A stretch of 64,000 nucleotides of DNA, from NCBI RefSeq assembly GCF_900169565.1, contig NZ_LT828648.1, forward strand, positions 124,001-188,000, given 5' to 3'. The stretch's first letter is position 1. Each line of letters begins with the position of its first letter. Position numbers and translations under genes: made by a program. The notes beneath the pieces are model-generated. The model was given only the letters and a program-made list of their open reading frames with translations. It did no database searches and was not told the origin of the DNA. Of this stretch, positions 43,080 through 51,903 are shown piece after piece. This DNA comes from Nitrospira japonica (GTDB lineage: Bacteria; Nitrospirota; Nitrospiria; Nitrospirales; Nitrospiraceae).

Positions 43080-43868
43080 ATGCATCACTCGATCATCATC
43101 CCCGCCTACAACGAAGCCGGACGTATTCTGCCCTACCTGCGGAGAATTACGGACTACATGCGGGGCCGCGGGAATCCCTATGAAATACTCGTGGTCGACG
43201 ATGGAAGTACCGACGCCACTCCGTCCGTCGTCGACGGCCTCTCGGCATGCATACCGGAAATCAGCCTGCTTCGGCTCCCCGGTCGCCGGGGAAAGGGCGC
43301 CGCGGTCAAACGCGGGATGCAGGCCGCAACCGGGCAACTTCAATTGTTTGCCGATGCGGATGGCGCCACCCCCATTGAAGAACTAGCCCGCTTGGAACAA
43401 GCCCTCGAAACAGGAGCCCACTTGGCGATCGGATCGCGGGCTCTGGCATCCCGGCTTCCGGAATTTTCCGTCCGAGCCAAGCTGTACCGCACGATCCTGG
43501 GCGGCCTGTTCAACGCAGCCGTCAGGCAAGGTGGCATTCGGAACATTTCGGACACGCAATGCGGGTTCAAGTTGTTCCGTCGCACAGTCGCACAAGACCT
43601 CTTCGGTGTGGCGACGATCGAGGGCTACGGGTTGGATTTGGAGCTACTCTACGTCGCGCAGCGCCGGGGCTATAGGATTGCAGAGGTTCCGATCAATTGG
43701 ACCGATCAGCCTGGATCGAAGGTGCGCGTCTGGCGTGACGGCCTGCTGATGATGCGGGAACTCGCCCGTGTGCGGCAGAACGATCGAAAGGGGCTTTACC
43801 ATACTGCGGCGTTCGCCGAATCGTTGGCTGCAAACCCCTCCCGCCGTCTTGGCCTGCCACTCAATTAG
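43080..43868 (+). CDS. GT2-family glycosyltransferase, dolichyl-phosphate glucosyltransferase-like
   Basis: 262 residues from ATG at 43080 (GTG at 43071 is possible). A classical GT-A domain: SIIIPAYNEAGRI, VDDGSTDAT, the DADGAT metal-binding acid and EGYGLDLELLYVA; the length and DADGAT suit the ALG5/DPM1-like branch that transfers sugar to a polyprenyl phosphate. No membrane segment is evident at the C-terminus. Probably supplies a lipid-linked sugar for the GT-C-like protein encoded next to it on the other strand. Confidence 0.87.
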   Translation: MHHSIIIPAYNEAGRILPYLRRITDYMRGRGNPYEILVVDDGSTDATPSVVDGLSACIPEISLLRLPGRRGKGAAVKRGMQAATGQLQLFADADGATPIEELARLEQALETGAHLAIGSRALASRLPEFSVRAKLYRTILGGLFNAAVRQGGIRNISDTQCGFKLFRRTVAQDLFGVATIEGYGLDLELLYVAQRRGYRIAEVPINWTDQPGSKVRVWRDGLLMMRELARVRQNDRKGLYHTAAFAESLAANPSRRLGLPLN

Positions 43869-43901
43869 CAACGACCCTACGGAGGTCTGTCCGCTCCCGC
43901 C

Positions 43902-45404
43902 TCACGGCATGACATAGAGCGAGACTTTTTCGTCCTCATAGACCCGCACCCACTTCGTCTCGCGATAGAGTGCACGGTCCAACGGTGTTTCGCGGCGCAC
44001 AAGAGCCCAATCTACGGCATACTTTTCAAGAACGGACAGATCGACCGGCTCACCCCGCGTGAGCGCAACATAATCCTGAAAGATACGCCGGTTTCCGATC
44101 CGCCAAGCCGGCATGCGTCCATCGATGAAAATCTTGTGCTCCGGCATCCACCAGAGCAGAAAGCCGCCGTAGCCGTAATCATTGTAGATCCGGGCTCCCG
44201 TTTGCGCGGAATGCGTCCGGATCCACTCCACGGCCTCGATCGGATACGAGGTCGTCCGAAAGTATCGGGCCGGGTCCGTCCCGGACTGGACCACGTGATG
44301 CAAATGGTCGGGCCCTTCCCATATCAGCAACAGCGCCGCAAGGATGGCCCCCGCCAACATGGCATGCCGCATGGCCGCCGCGCCAAGCCCCCGGTTCAAC
44401 CAGTCGAATGCCGCGGCTGTCAGCTCGGCGGCCAACGGCAGACTGATGACGAGAAACACCGGCACGTTCCGCATGTGCCGCAAAGAAAACCACAGGAAAG
44501 CGATCCATATGATCCACCGGACCGGTTCATATCGGCGATACCAGCAGCCCATCGCGGCACTCAACGCGGCAAGATACAGGACATAACCGCGACCAGCCGT
44601 CGTCGCCAAGGACAGGGGTTGCCACTCCTGTAACTCGTCCACCATAAACTGGTTCGCCAAGGAATCGATGATTTCCCCATGGAGTCTCCATCCGTACGGA
44701 TTCACCAGAGTCATGAGGGCCGACGCCGCTGTCAGGAGAACCAGCCGACGGAGATCCCACTGGGCAAAACCGGACTCGTCGGCTGGCGAGAATCTGAACG
44801 CCCGCTTGGCGTGCAGCCACCGCATCACCCAGAGAGCGCACGCGACCACGCTCATCAGCACAAGTCCCATCACGAACCCGCCATGCAGGTTCGCCCACAC
44901 CAGAAAGAGCAGCGGGATCCAGCGCTGGGAAGCCCCCGCGGGATTCGACAGCAGGCGAAGCAGGACGGCAAGTCCCAGCCAGGAGACGAGCTGCGTACGC
45001 GCGCCCAGATAGGGCAGCGCGACCCAAATCGACAGCGTCGCGGCAAGCCAGCGAGCGGACCGTGGGACCGAGGCGGCGCCGGCCGCAATCAGCCAGGCAC
45101 CGGTCGCGACCGCCCCGAATAGCACTATCACTCCCAATCCTCCCATCCATGATGCATACAGCGCCCCGATGATCGCATCGGTCAGCCATGCATGTTCGAC
45201 CCATGGCCAGTCCGGCATCGTGTGGGAATAGGGATCGAGGGCGGGAAGCGGCAAACCGTTGTGAAGCAGGTCGAGCCCGGTTCGAAGGTGCCACCCGAAG
45301 TCAGGCTCGGTCAGAGGCTGAAGGGTAAAGTTGACGAGAAACAGCAACAGCAGCGCGTTGAGGGCAACCGCGTGACCGACTTCCCCTGCCGAACGATTCG
45401 GCAT
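43902..45404 (-). CDS. polytopic GT-C-like membrane protein
   Basis: 500 residues with about ten membrane segments. The first loop contains EPDFGWHLRTGLDLL and DPYSHTMPDWPWVEHAWLTD, the pattern of the undescribed GT-C-superfamily glycosyltransferases in which the Asp of the first loop binds the lipid sugar phosphate. A soluble C-terminal domain of about 110 residues follows. Start codon adjacent to the stop of the carbamoyltransferase gene, with no gap, so translation is coupled. Likely transfers a sugar in the envelope. Confidence 0.78.
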   Translation of the reverse strand: MPNRSAGEVGHAVALNALLLLFLVNFTLQPLTEPDFGWHLRTGLDLLHNGLPLPALDPYSHTMPDWPWVEHAWLTDAIIGALYASWMGGLGVIVLFGAVATGAWLIAAGAASVPRSARWLAATLSIWVALPYLGARTQLVSWLGLAVLLRLLSNPAGASQRWIPLLFLVWANLHGGFVMGLVLMSVVACALWVMRWLHAKRAFRFSPADESGFAQWDLRRLVLLTAASALMTLVNPYGWRLHGEIIDSLANQFMVDELQEWQPLSLATTAGRGYVLYLAALSAAMGCWYRRYEPVRWIIWIAFLWFSLRHMRNVPVFLVISLPLAAELTAAAFDWLNRGLGAAAMRHAMLAGAILAALLLIWEGPDHLHHVVQSGTDPARYFRTTSYPIEAVEWIRTHSAQTGARIYNDYGYGGFLLWWMPEHKIFIDGRMPAWRIGNRRIFQDYVALTRGEPVDLSVLEKYAVDWALVRRETPLDRALYRETKWVRVYEDEKVSLYVMP

Positions 45405-47147
45405 CTACCGCCCGGTGCCCGATGAAGAGCCGGAAGGGAGCCCGGGCCGTTTCGCCAGAAGATTTCCCATCACCAACCACTCCACGTCGGTTCGAAGAAA
45501 ACAACGCACGGCATCCTCCGGCGTACAGACGATCGGTTCGTTCACATTGAACGACGTATTCAGAAGCACCGGCACCCCCGTCAGCCTGTCAAAGGCCTCA
45601 AGCAACAGACGATATCGAGGATTGGCATATTCATCTACGGTTTGCACGCGTGCCGAGCCGTCGACGTGCACGACCGCGGGGATCCGCTCCCTGGCCGAGG
45701 GAAGAACCGGCGCGGTGAACAGCATGAAGGGAGACGATCCGGAAAGATCAAAATACTCACCGGCACGCTCCTCCAGCACCGACGGTGCAAAAGGACGAAA
45801 CGGTTCGCGGTGTTTCACCTTGGCGTTGATCAGTTCCCGCACATCCTCGCGGCGGGGATCGGCCAAGAGGCTTCGATTCCCCAATGCCCGTGGGCCGAAT
45901 TCCATTCGATCCTGGAACCAGAATACCAATCGGCCGCTCGCCAGCTCGACGGCGACCTTCTCGGACAACTTCCCATCCGACAGCGTTTCCACGTCGAGAC
46001 CGGCCGCGTCCAGCGCGCCCTTGCAGTCCCGGTCCTCGTATCCGGGGCCCCAGGCAGCCGTCCGCATGGGCGTTCGAGAAGTGAGCGCGCCGCGCCGGTG
46101 CGTCAGCCAGAGCGCCGCGCCAAGCGCCGCGCCGGAATCCCCGGCGGCGGGAGGGACATAGATATCGTCGAATCCGGACTCGCGTCTGAGACGGCTGTTG
46201 GCGACGCAGTTATACGCGACGCCTCCGGCCAGGCACAGGCGTGTCAACCCCGTCATCCGCCGTAGATGGCGGGCCAAATGCAGCATCGTCTCTTCCAAGA
46301 CACATTGCACGCTGGCTGCAAAATCTCGATGGCGGCCGGTCACCTCTCCGCCGGGCGGCCGGGCGGGACCGAACAGCTCGAGGAACTCCGGAGCGAAGAT
46401 GCGCAGCCGCGCCAAATGAAAATCCAATAGGCTCGTGTTCAGATGAAATTCCCCGTCCGCGAGCAGCGGCAAGATACGATCGCGAAGGGTCCGGGCAAAG
46501 ACGGGCTTTCCATATCCCGCCAGTCCCATGACGATATATTCATCCTGATCCGGAACAAAGCCCAAGTACGCCGTCACCGCCGCATAGAATTGCCCGAGCG
46601 AATGAGGAAGCGGAATGCGGCTCAGGACGTCAATGGTCTGCCCATCAGCCCGGGCGAGCGTCGTCGTGTGGGATTCAGACGCGCCGTCCACGATCAGCAC
46701 CGCGGCCTGCTTGAACGGCGAGACCAGCACGGTGCTGGCCGCGTGACAGAGATGATGATCGAGAAAAACCGGATCCGGACAGGCCGTTCCGTCCACCTGC
46801 CGGGAAAGAAATCGGCGCAGGAACATCAGTTCCTTCCATTCCTGGCCGAGACGCTCGAAACTCCTACGAGCTTTTGCCTTGCGCAGCTGAGCGGATTGCA
46901 GCATTCCCCGAAGCACAAGGGCCGCGCGCCGTCGCACTTCCCAGTATTTCCAAGGCACCGCGACGGCGTCGACGTCGCAGAGGCGCACTCCCGCCGTGTG
47001 AAGACAGGATCGAATGGCATGAACCGGAAGCGCCGTGACGTGTTTGACGCGGACGAACCGCTCCTCCTCGGCCGCCGCCAGAATCCGGCCGTCCTCCGTC
47101 AATGCCGCGGACGCGTCCCGCATGTTTGAAAGGCCGAGTACCAGCAT
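45405..47147 (-). CDS. NodU/CmcH-family carbamoyltransferase
   Basis: 580 residues. The N-terminal ASKHA-like domain has GLSNMRDASAALTEDG, EEERFVRVKHV, and the DHHLCHAAST metal site; CLAGGVAYNC follows. The C-terminal YrdC-like part has EFGPRALGNRSLLADPR. The family transfers a carbamoyl group to hydroxyls on sugars, antibiotics or other metabolites. Position next to glycosyltransferases suggests carbamoylation of a glycan. Confidence 0.9.
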   Translation of the reverse strand: MLVLGLSNMRDASAALTEDGRILAAAEEERFVRVKHVTALPVHAIRSCLHTAGVRLCDVDAVAVPWKYWEVRRRAALVLRGMLQSAQLRKAKARRSFERLGQEWKELMFLRRFLSRQVDGTACPDPVFLDHHLCHAASTVLVSPFKQAAVLIVDGASESHTTTLARADGQTIDVLSRIPLPHSLGQFYAAVTAYLGFVPDQDEYIVMGLAGYGKPVFARTLRDRILPLLADGEFHLNTSLLDFHLARLRIFAPEFLELFGPARPPGGEVTGRHRDFAASVQCVLEETMLHLARHLRRMTGLTRLCLAGGVAYNCVANSRLRRESGFDDIYVPPAAGDSGAALGAALWLTHRRGALTSRTPMRTAAWGPGYEDRDCKGALDAAGLDVETLSDGKLSEKVAVELASGRLVFWFQDRMEFGPRALGNRSLLADPRREDVRELINAKVKHREPFRPFAPSVLEERAGEYFDLSGSSPFMLFTAPVLPSARERIPAVVHVDGSARVQTVDEYANPRYRLLLEAFDRLTGVPVLLNTSFNVNEPIVCTPEDAVRCFLRTDVEWLVMGNLLAKRPGLPSGSSSGTGR

Positions 47148-47319
47148 TCCGAATCCTACTTAAAATCGATGCGCAGGCTCCGAATCGCTGAAGCATAGCC
47201 GGAGCGACCGCCGCCCGCAAGAAGCCGGCTCCAGTTGCATTCACGCCGCCGTTTCGGTACGGTGCTGAACGTCACATGACAGGTGCGTGCCCGTCTTGAG
47301 TCATGAACCCGCGTACCCG

Positions 47320-49200
47320 ATGACCCCTGGGCCCTCGATCCTCATTTCATCACACCGAACCCGCGCCCGATGGGCCCTTGTGTTGGTGTGCCTCTGGATC
47401 GTGGGCTTGTCCATGGGATGCGAGAAACTCGCCTCCGCGTTGCGGCGTACTCCGCTGCCGGACATGGGCCCGCGGCTCAACAACTCCGTCAGACTGACCT
47501 TCGATCCCGCCTTGAGCAACATGAAATCCACATACAAGAACGATTGCGGAAATTTGCGCGAAGTCTACATCGGCACCGAATTAGAATCGGTGATGATCGA
47601 CGCGGCCGCGCAGAATTTTCGAGCCGTATCGGTCGCCGGCGGGATCACGTCCCCCACCCCTCCCGACACCGAAATACTCGTGACGGTCGAACGATCCTCT
47701 TTCAGGCTGATCCAGGATCACCTGTATGACCGGGTTCCGGCGGACCTGAAGATCGATGCCTTGGTGACGTTCAAGGACATGTCGGGACGCGAACTGGGGC
47801 AACAGCCGATTTCAATCGACCGCAATCAACGACTGATCCTGGAGCCGACGCAGAAGCGATGCGACTACGGCAACATCGACGAGTTCCTCTACGAGTCCGG
47901 CGTCGCACTGTCGACGGAATTCATCCGGGTCTCCCGCCACCAGTTGACGGCAGCCGGCGCGGTCCCGGCGGCTGCCGTGGCCAGCGCCGCGAAAGCACCC
48001 GAGCCTGCACCGAAGGCTGGCCGCTCCCCGCTGTCGTTCAAAGCGACGGTGCTCGACGAGAACGGCAACCTGATCCTGGAGGGTGGAGAACGGGTGCGGG
48101 TGCGGGTCGACCTGGTAAACGGGGGCGATCAGGAGCTTCAGCAGGTGACCGCAACCATTTCAGGCACATCGGCGATTGTGGCACAGTTTCCTGCGACGAC
48201 GCTTTCGGCCGGCCGGCTGCAGCCCGGTCAGTCGCGATCTCTTGAGTTCGCCGCCACACTGCCTCAATCCGTGCAGTCCCAGAAGGCGGAGATTCATGTG
48301 ACCGTCTCCGATCCCAGCGTCGCCGCCGCCCCCGAACAAGTGCTCTCCGTCGCCATGCAGCCGACCGCCGCAAACGCGGACGACGTGGACCAAGTTCCCG
48401 CCACCGCAGCCGGTTTCAAACGCCCCAACACGTTTCTCTTGTCGATCGGCATTGGGTCGTATCGCGACACGCAATTGCCGGTCCGGAAATACGGGGCCTC
48501 TGATGCCGAAATGGTCGCGACCTATCTGCAATCGGTGGGCGGGATACCGGCATCCAATGTCCGCCTGCTTCAGGATTGGAAGGCCTTGCGCCCCGACATC
48601 GATGAGGCCCTGCTGGACTGGTTGCCGGCTCACGCGGGAAAAGATGCGATCGTCATCGTGTATTTCGCCGGGGTGGCGACGGTGTCGCAAACAGGAGAGG
48701 TCTATCTTCTTCCTTACGACGGGAGCCTCTCTTCCGCTTCCCGCTCCTATCCGCTCAAAGATCTGGAGGCGGCGTTGGCTCGCGTGAAGGCGAAGCAGGC
48801 GATCGTGCTGTTCGACGGGACCGTGTCGCGACTCGGATCAGGAACGGATGGCCGAGGGAAGAGTTCGCCTCCGCAATGGGGTGCTGCCGGCGGTTCCTCG
48901 ATTCGTCTCGTATCGACGGGCAGCCTCGGAAAATCCATCGAAGACGAAAAACACCGGCATGGACTGTTTACCTACTACTTCCTCCGCGCGCTGCGCGGAG
49001 ACGCCGACACCAATCGGGACGGTGAGGTCACGCTGGGTGAAACCGCTTCATATCTGAGCCAGAAAGTGTCCTGGGCCTCCAAGGCTCAATACGGACAGGA
49101 GCAGCGCCCGCTCGTGTTGCCGCCGCTCAAGCCCACGGATCCGTCCGGCACCCTCGTGCTGGCAAAGCCGGCCGCGATCACCGCCGTCGAAGCGCCCTGA
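47320..49200 (+). CDS. lipoprotein with degenerate caspase-like (peptidase C14) domain
   Basis: 626 residues from ATG at 47320 (GTG at 47287 also in frame). Lipobox LSMGC with Cys34. An N-terminal domain of unknown type precedes an Ala/Pro linker (about 215-240), a CARDB-like beta domain (about 245-355) and a caspase-fold domain from residue 370 (LLSIGIGSYRD). The catalytic histidine region reads VYFAGVATVS instead of YFSGHG, and the cysteine region reads VLFDGTVSR instead of DACxSG. Both catalytic residues are gone. A calcium-binding EF-hand-like loop (DADTNRDGEVTLGE) sits near residue 575. Probably a scaffolding pseudo-protease on the envelope. Confidence 0.8.
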   Translation: MTPGPSILISSHRTRARWALVLVCLWIVGLSMGCEKLASALRRTPLPDMGPRLNNSVRLTFDPALSNMKSTYKNDCGNLREVYIGTELESVMIDAAAQNFRAVSVAGGITSPTPPDTEILVTVERSSFRLIQDHLYDRVPADLKIDALVTFKDMSGRELGQQPISIDRNQRLILEPTQKRCDYGNIDEFLYESGVALSTEFIRVSRHQLTAAGAVPAAAVASAAKAPEPAPKAGRSPLSFKATVLDENGNLILEGGERVRVRVDLVNGGDQELQQVTATISGTSAIVAQFPATTLSAGRLQPGQSRSLEFAATLPQSVQSQKAEIHVTVSDPSVAAAPEQVLSVAMQPTAANADDVDQVPATAAGFKRPNTFLLSIGIGSYRDTQLPVRKYGASDAEMVATYLQSVGGIPASNVRLLQDWKALRPDIDEALLDWLPAHAGKDAIVIVYFAGVATVSQTGEVYLLPYDGSLSSASRSYPLKDLEAALARVKAKQAIVLFDGTVSRLGSGTDGRGKSSPPQWGAAGGSSIRLVSTGSLGKSIEDEKHRHGLFTYYFLRALRGDADTNRDGEVTLGETASYLSQKVSWASKAQYGQEQRPLVLPPLKPTDPSGTLVLAKPAAITAVEAP

Positions 49201-49229
49201 TCCTGCATCGAGAAACAGAACATACCACC

Positions 49230-49262
49230 AAAAAAAAGGGGTGGAGGTCATCCCTCCACCCC
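49230..49262 (-). terminator. rho-independent terminator of the cytochrome c gene
   Basis: Perfect ten-pair stem (49238-49247 with 49253-49262) and a five-base loop, then eight T on the minus strand. It lies 25 bases past the cytochrome stop. Confidence 0.9.
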
Positions 49263-49286
49263 AAGTACCGAACGATGGCCGACCGA

Positions 49287-49736
49287 CTATTCGTCGCCCT
49301 TGCAGAAGCTCCGCTCGTAGTTGATGATCGTCCACGCTTCTTCTTCGGTGATGGCCGCAGGAATCAACGACACCATCCCGGTTCCCGGGCTGCCGTTCTT
49401 GATTACCCAGAACAACTCGCCGTCCTTCCGCTTCTTGTGGAACTTGCAATTCGTGAAGTTCCGCGGGCTGGGATTGAGAATCGCGCCGGCAGGGCCGTCG
49501 CCCTTGCCTTCTTTTCCGTGGCAGTTGAAGCAGGTGCCCTTACCCTCGAACAACGCCTTTCCTTTGGCGATGCTCTCAGGGCTGGACGCAACCGGATTCT
49601 TCATGGCTTTGGCCTCGGCGATCTGGTCCGCCGGAACGCGCGGCTTCAACGGATCCTTCTCTTCGGCTCCCGCCACGCTCGCGGACAACATCAGCACCGC
49701 AGCGCTGACTCCCAAAAACTTAGAAAAAGTCCCCAT
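49287..49736 (-). CDS. periplasmic monohaem cytochrome c
   Basis: 149 residues, signal peptide to about residue 24. One haem site, CFNCH near residue 69-73, and a Met ligand candidate in TGMVSL. Extra cysteines after the haem region (NCKFH, SFCKGDE) may form a disulfide. AAGGAGG lies before the ATG. With a near-consensus promoter and a strong terminator, it is a single-gene unit and may be highly expressed, as expected for a soluble carrier between periplasmic dehydrogenase and oxidase. Confidence 0.9.
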   Translation of the reverse strand: MGTFSKFLGVSAAVLMLSASVAGAEEKDPLKPRVPADQIAEAKAMKNPVASSPESIAKGKALFEGKGTCFNCHGKEGKGDGPAGAILNPSPRNFTNCKFHKKRKDGELFWVIKNGSPGTGMVSLIPAAITEEEAWTIINYERSFCKGDE

Positions 49737-49828
49737 CAGAAATCCTCCTTTGTGTTGAACCTACCGCAGATCTGAGGTCGGCCATGAGGCCGTCGACTCG
49801 TTGACCAAAAAGACGAAAAACGTTCGGG

Positions 49829-49858
49829 ACTATAACAACGGCGTTCCGGCGATGTCAA
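49829..49858 (-). promoter_or_regulatory. promoter of the cytochrome c gene
   Basis: Minus strand TTGACA (49858-49853), 18-base spacer and TATAGT (49834-49829). Predicted start near 49822, leader about 85 bases. Confidence 0.7.
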
Positions 49859-49967
49859 GCAATTCGACCCTGATTCCGCTCTGTTGCGGCCGCCTGGAGT
49901 TCAAAACTTTTCGCCGGGTCTCCACTCCCATTTTGTCCGCCACCTGCCTAAGAGAACATCAAGGCTC

Positions 49968-50198
49968 ATGCCACGGTGCTCGCGATGCGGGGACCGATAT
50001 TTCGCTACGTTAGACGGATCCACCAAGGACGGGCCGGTATTCCAGACACCATTAGGCCCCACCTGTGACTTCCTGCCCCAGAAGGGTCCGGTACCGGCGG
50101 GCACGAATCGGCCTGTGATGAAGGAGAACCGACGAGGTGATCAGCGCTTGAGAACGATGTCGCGGGCGACTTTCCCGCTCGGCCCAAACGGCTTTTGA
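49968..50198 (+). CDS. possible small CxxC protein
   Basis: A 76-codon plus-strand frame starting MPRCSRCGDRYFAT, with one clear CxxC pair (residues 4-7) and a single later cysteine. Its end overlaps the rodZ-like gene by 58 bases in convergent orientation, and only a weak ribosome site (CAAGG) precedes it. The CSRCGDRY start looks like a zinc knuckle, but the evidence is thin. The rest of 49737-50140 contains only the cytochrome promoter. Confidence 0.25.
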   Translation: MPRCSRCGDRYFATLDGSTKDGPVFQTPLGPTCDFLPQKGPVPAGTNRPVMKENRRGDQRLRTMSRATFPLGPNGF

Positions 50199-51091
50199 GG
50201 CTTGCCGTTCAATTCGGCTTTCACACCGCCGGCGTTGCCGAGTGTCAGCACGAATTGATCCTGCCCTTTCCACTTGGCTTTCTCCCCGGGCCTGAGCAAG
50301 GCTTCCTGCGGGCTGCCGCCGTCGATTTGGATGACCACCCAGCTCAGTTCCGTGGCTTCCAGATCCAGCACCAGCTGATCCGTTGCGTCGGGAGCGGTCT
50401 CCAAGGAGATGCCTCCCAGCGGGCCGTCGGACCCGATCGGCGCTGGAATCGGAGCGGCAGGGGGAACCGGTTGGCTGGCGGTGACGGCGGGAGCCGGCGC
50501 GGGGCTCGAGACCCGAGGAGCATTGGTCTCGACCTTCGGCGGAGCGGGAGGCGGCTGGTCTGCCGGCTTGGATTTCGATGGCGGCGTCGAGGCGGTCTGT
50601 GGCTCCGGCTCGGGCTTAGGCGCCGCGTCACGGGCCTCGGGAGCCGGCGTGCTTGTCCGCTTGCTGGCGATAGGCGGAAGATCCGTCGCGGGACGGCGCA
50701 CCAACACGGTGGACTGTTCACGGCTCAACAGAAAAATCAGCGTGATGATTGCGATGCCGATGGCCACCGCGACCGCCTTGCGGTTGGCCTGTCGTTTTCG
50801 CTCCTCTTGAACCTGGCGGGCTTTCAGCCGTTCCTTCTCGTCCTGCTTCTCGTAAAACGCGCCGGCGGATTGAATGAAGCGATGGATCGCATCTTCTTCG
50901 TCGAGGCCCAGCGAACGCGCGTAGGAGCGCACGAACCCCCTGGCAAACACCTGGTCGGGCAGCTTGGCGAAATTCCCCTCCTCCAGCGCCCGGACAAAAT
51001 CCGAACGGATTCTGGTTTTCGACGCCACCTCGTCGATCGTGAGCCCTTTGGTTTCACGAACCTGTTTGAAAAAATCGCCGATCGATTCCAT
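50141..51091 (-). CDS. RodZ-like cytoskeletal protein
   Basis: 316 residues. An N-terminal HTH of the RodZ kind (EVASKTRIRSDFVRALEEGNFAKLPDQVFARGFVRSYA), a membrane helix (about 108-127), a Pro/Ala-rich periplasmic linker (135-235) and a C-terminal DUF4115 domain (LDLEATELSWVVIQIDGG). RodZ connects MreB to the cell wall elongation machinery. Last gene of the unit that begins with tolQ. 122 bases after the TPR lipoprotein. Confidence 0.86.
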   Translation of the reverse strand: MESIGDFFKQVRETKGLTIDEVASKTRIRSDFVRALEEGNFAKLPDQVFARGFVRSYARSLGLDEEDAIHRFIQSAGAFYEKQDEKERLKARQVQEERKRQANRKAVAVAIGIAIITLIFLLSREQSTVLVRRPATDLPPIASKRTSTPAPEARDAAPKPEPEPQTASTPPSKSKPADQPPPAPPKVETNAPRVSSPAPAPAVTASQPVPPAAPIPAPIGSDGPLGGISLETAPDATDQLVLDLEATELSWVVIQIDGGSPQEALLRPGEKAKWKGQDQFVLTLGNAGGVKAELNGKPQKPFGPSGKVARDIVLKR

Positions 51092-51213
51092 GCAGTTCTC
51101 TCTTACGCGTTATGGGCAAGCGGGTGTCCCCTCGCCCGAACGAACAGCCGAAACAGCCGCGGCGCCCCGGTCCGCGCCATGCCAATCCGGGATCGCGTCC
51201 CGGCACGATCAGG

Positions 51214-51903
51214 TCACGGCTTCAATCGAGCCAGAATCTCCTTGGCCGCCGTCCCATACTCTCCGTTCTTGTCGATCAGGGTGACTTTCGTGAGGGTCTC
51301 GACGGCGCGCCGATCGAATCCCATCTTGTAGTAGATCCGCCCCAATTCAAGATTTGACTGTGCAGGAGGCACGTTGGGGGGATTCACCGTCAGAGCATCC
51401 TCCAGCGCCTCCATGGCACCCTGCAGATCGCCTTCGTGGGCCAGCGCGCGCCCGAGATGGAAGCGGGCGAGATCCGGGGTACTGTACAGCGGATTGGTCA
51501 GCGCCTTTCGAAATTCCGGAATCGCCTCGGCCCATCGGTCCTGGCTGATCAACACTTGGCCCAGGTACGTATGCGCCTCCGAGTACTCCTCGTCGATCTT
51601 GATCGCCGCCCGAAATTCCTGTTCGGCCTGGGCGAACTTGCCCTGGACCGCCAGAATGTGACCCAAGCCGTACCGAGCCTCTTTGTTGTCGGGATTCAGT
51701 TGAACGGCCTTTTGAAAGGACACGTAGGCTTTCTGACGGTCCCGGTCGAGGCTGGCCAATCCTTCCTGATAATACCCCTTGGACTTTTGCTTGGACTCCT
51801 CGGACGTGGCGCAGCCGGTCACCAGCCCCAGACCGATGACCGCCACGGCGGCGCAATACGACGACCGACGGCCAGCAGCCGTCCTGGAAAGACTCGTGGT
51901 CAC
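51214..51903 (-). CDS. TPR-repeat lipoprotein (PilF/NlpI-like)
   Basis: 229 residues. Lipobox LVTGC, Cys31. About five TPRs (for example KAYVSFQKAVQLNPDNKEARYGLG, QAEQEFRAAIKIDEEYSEAHTYLG). GTG start overlaps the kinase stop by four bases, so it is translationally coupled to it. TPR lipoproteins act as scaffolds; the PilF type assists pilotin-like secretin assembly, but no secretin is seen here. Confidence 0.84.
   Translation of the reverse strand: MTTSLSRTAAGRRSSYCAAVAVIGLGLVTGCATSEESKQKSKGYYQEGLASLDRDRQKAYVSFQKAVQLNPDNKEARYGLGHILAVQGKFAQAEQEFRAAIKIDEEYSEAHTYLGQVLISQDRWAEAIPEFRKALTNPLYSTPDLARFHLGRALAHEGDLQGAMEALEDALTVNPPNVPPAQSNLELGRIYYKMGFDRRAVETLTKVTLIDKNGEYGTAAKEILARLKP

Noticed and set aside
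50195-51331. 378-codon plus-strand frame opposite the rodZ-like gene
   Set aside because: Shadow of the HTH, membrane helix and DUF4115 protein on the minus strand.
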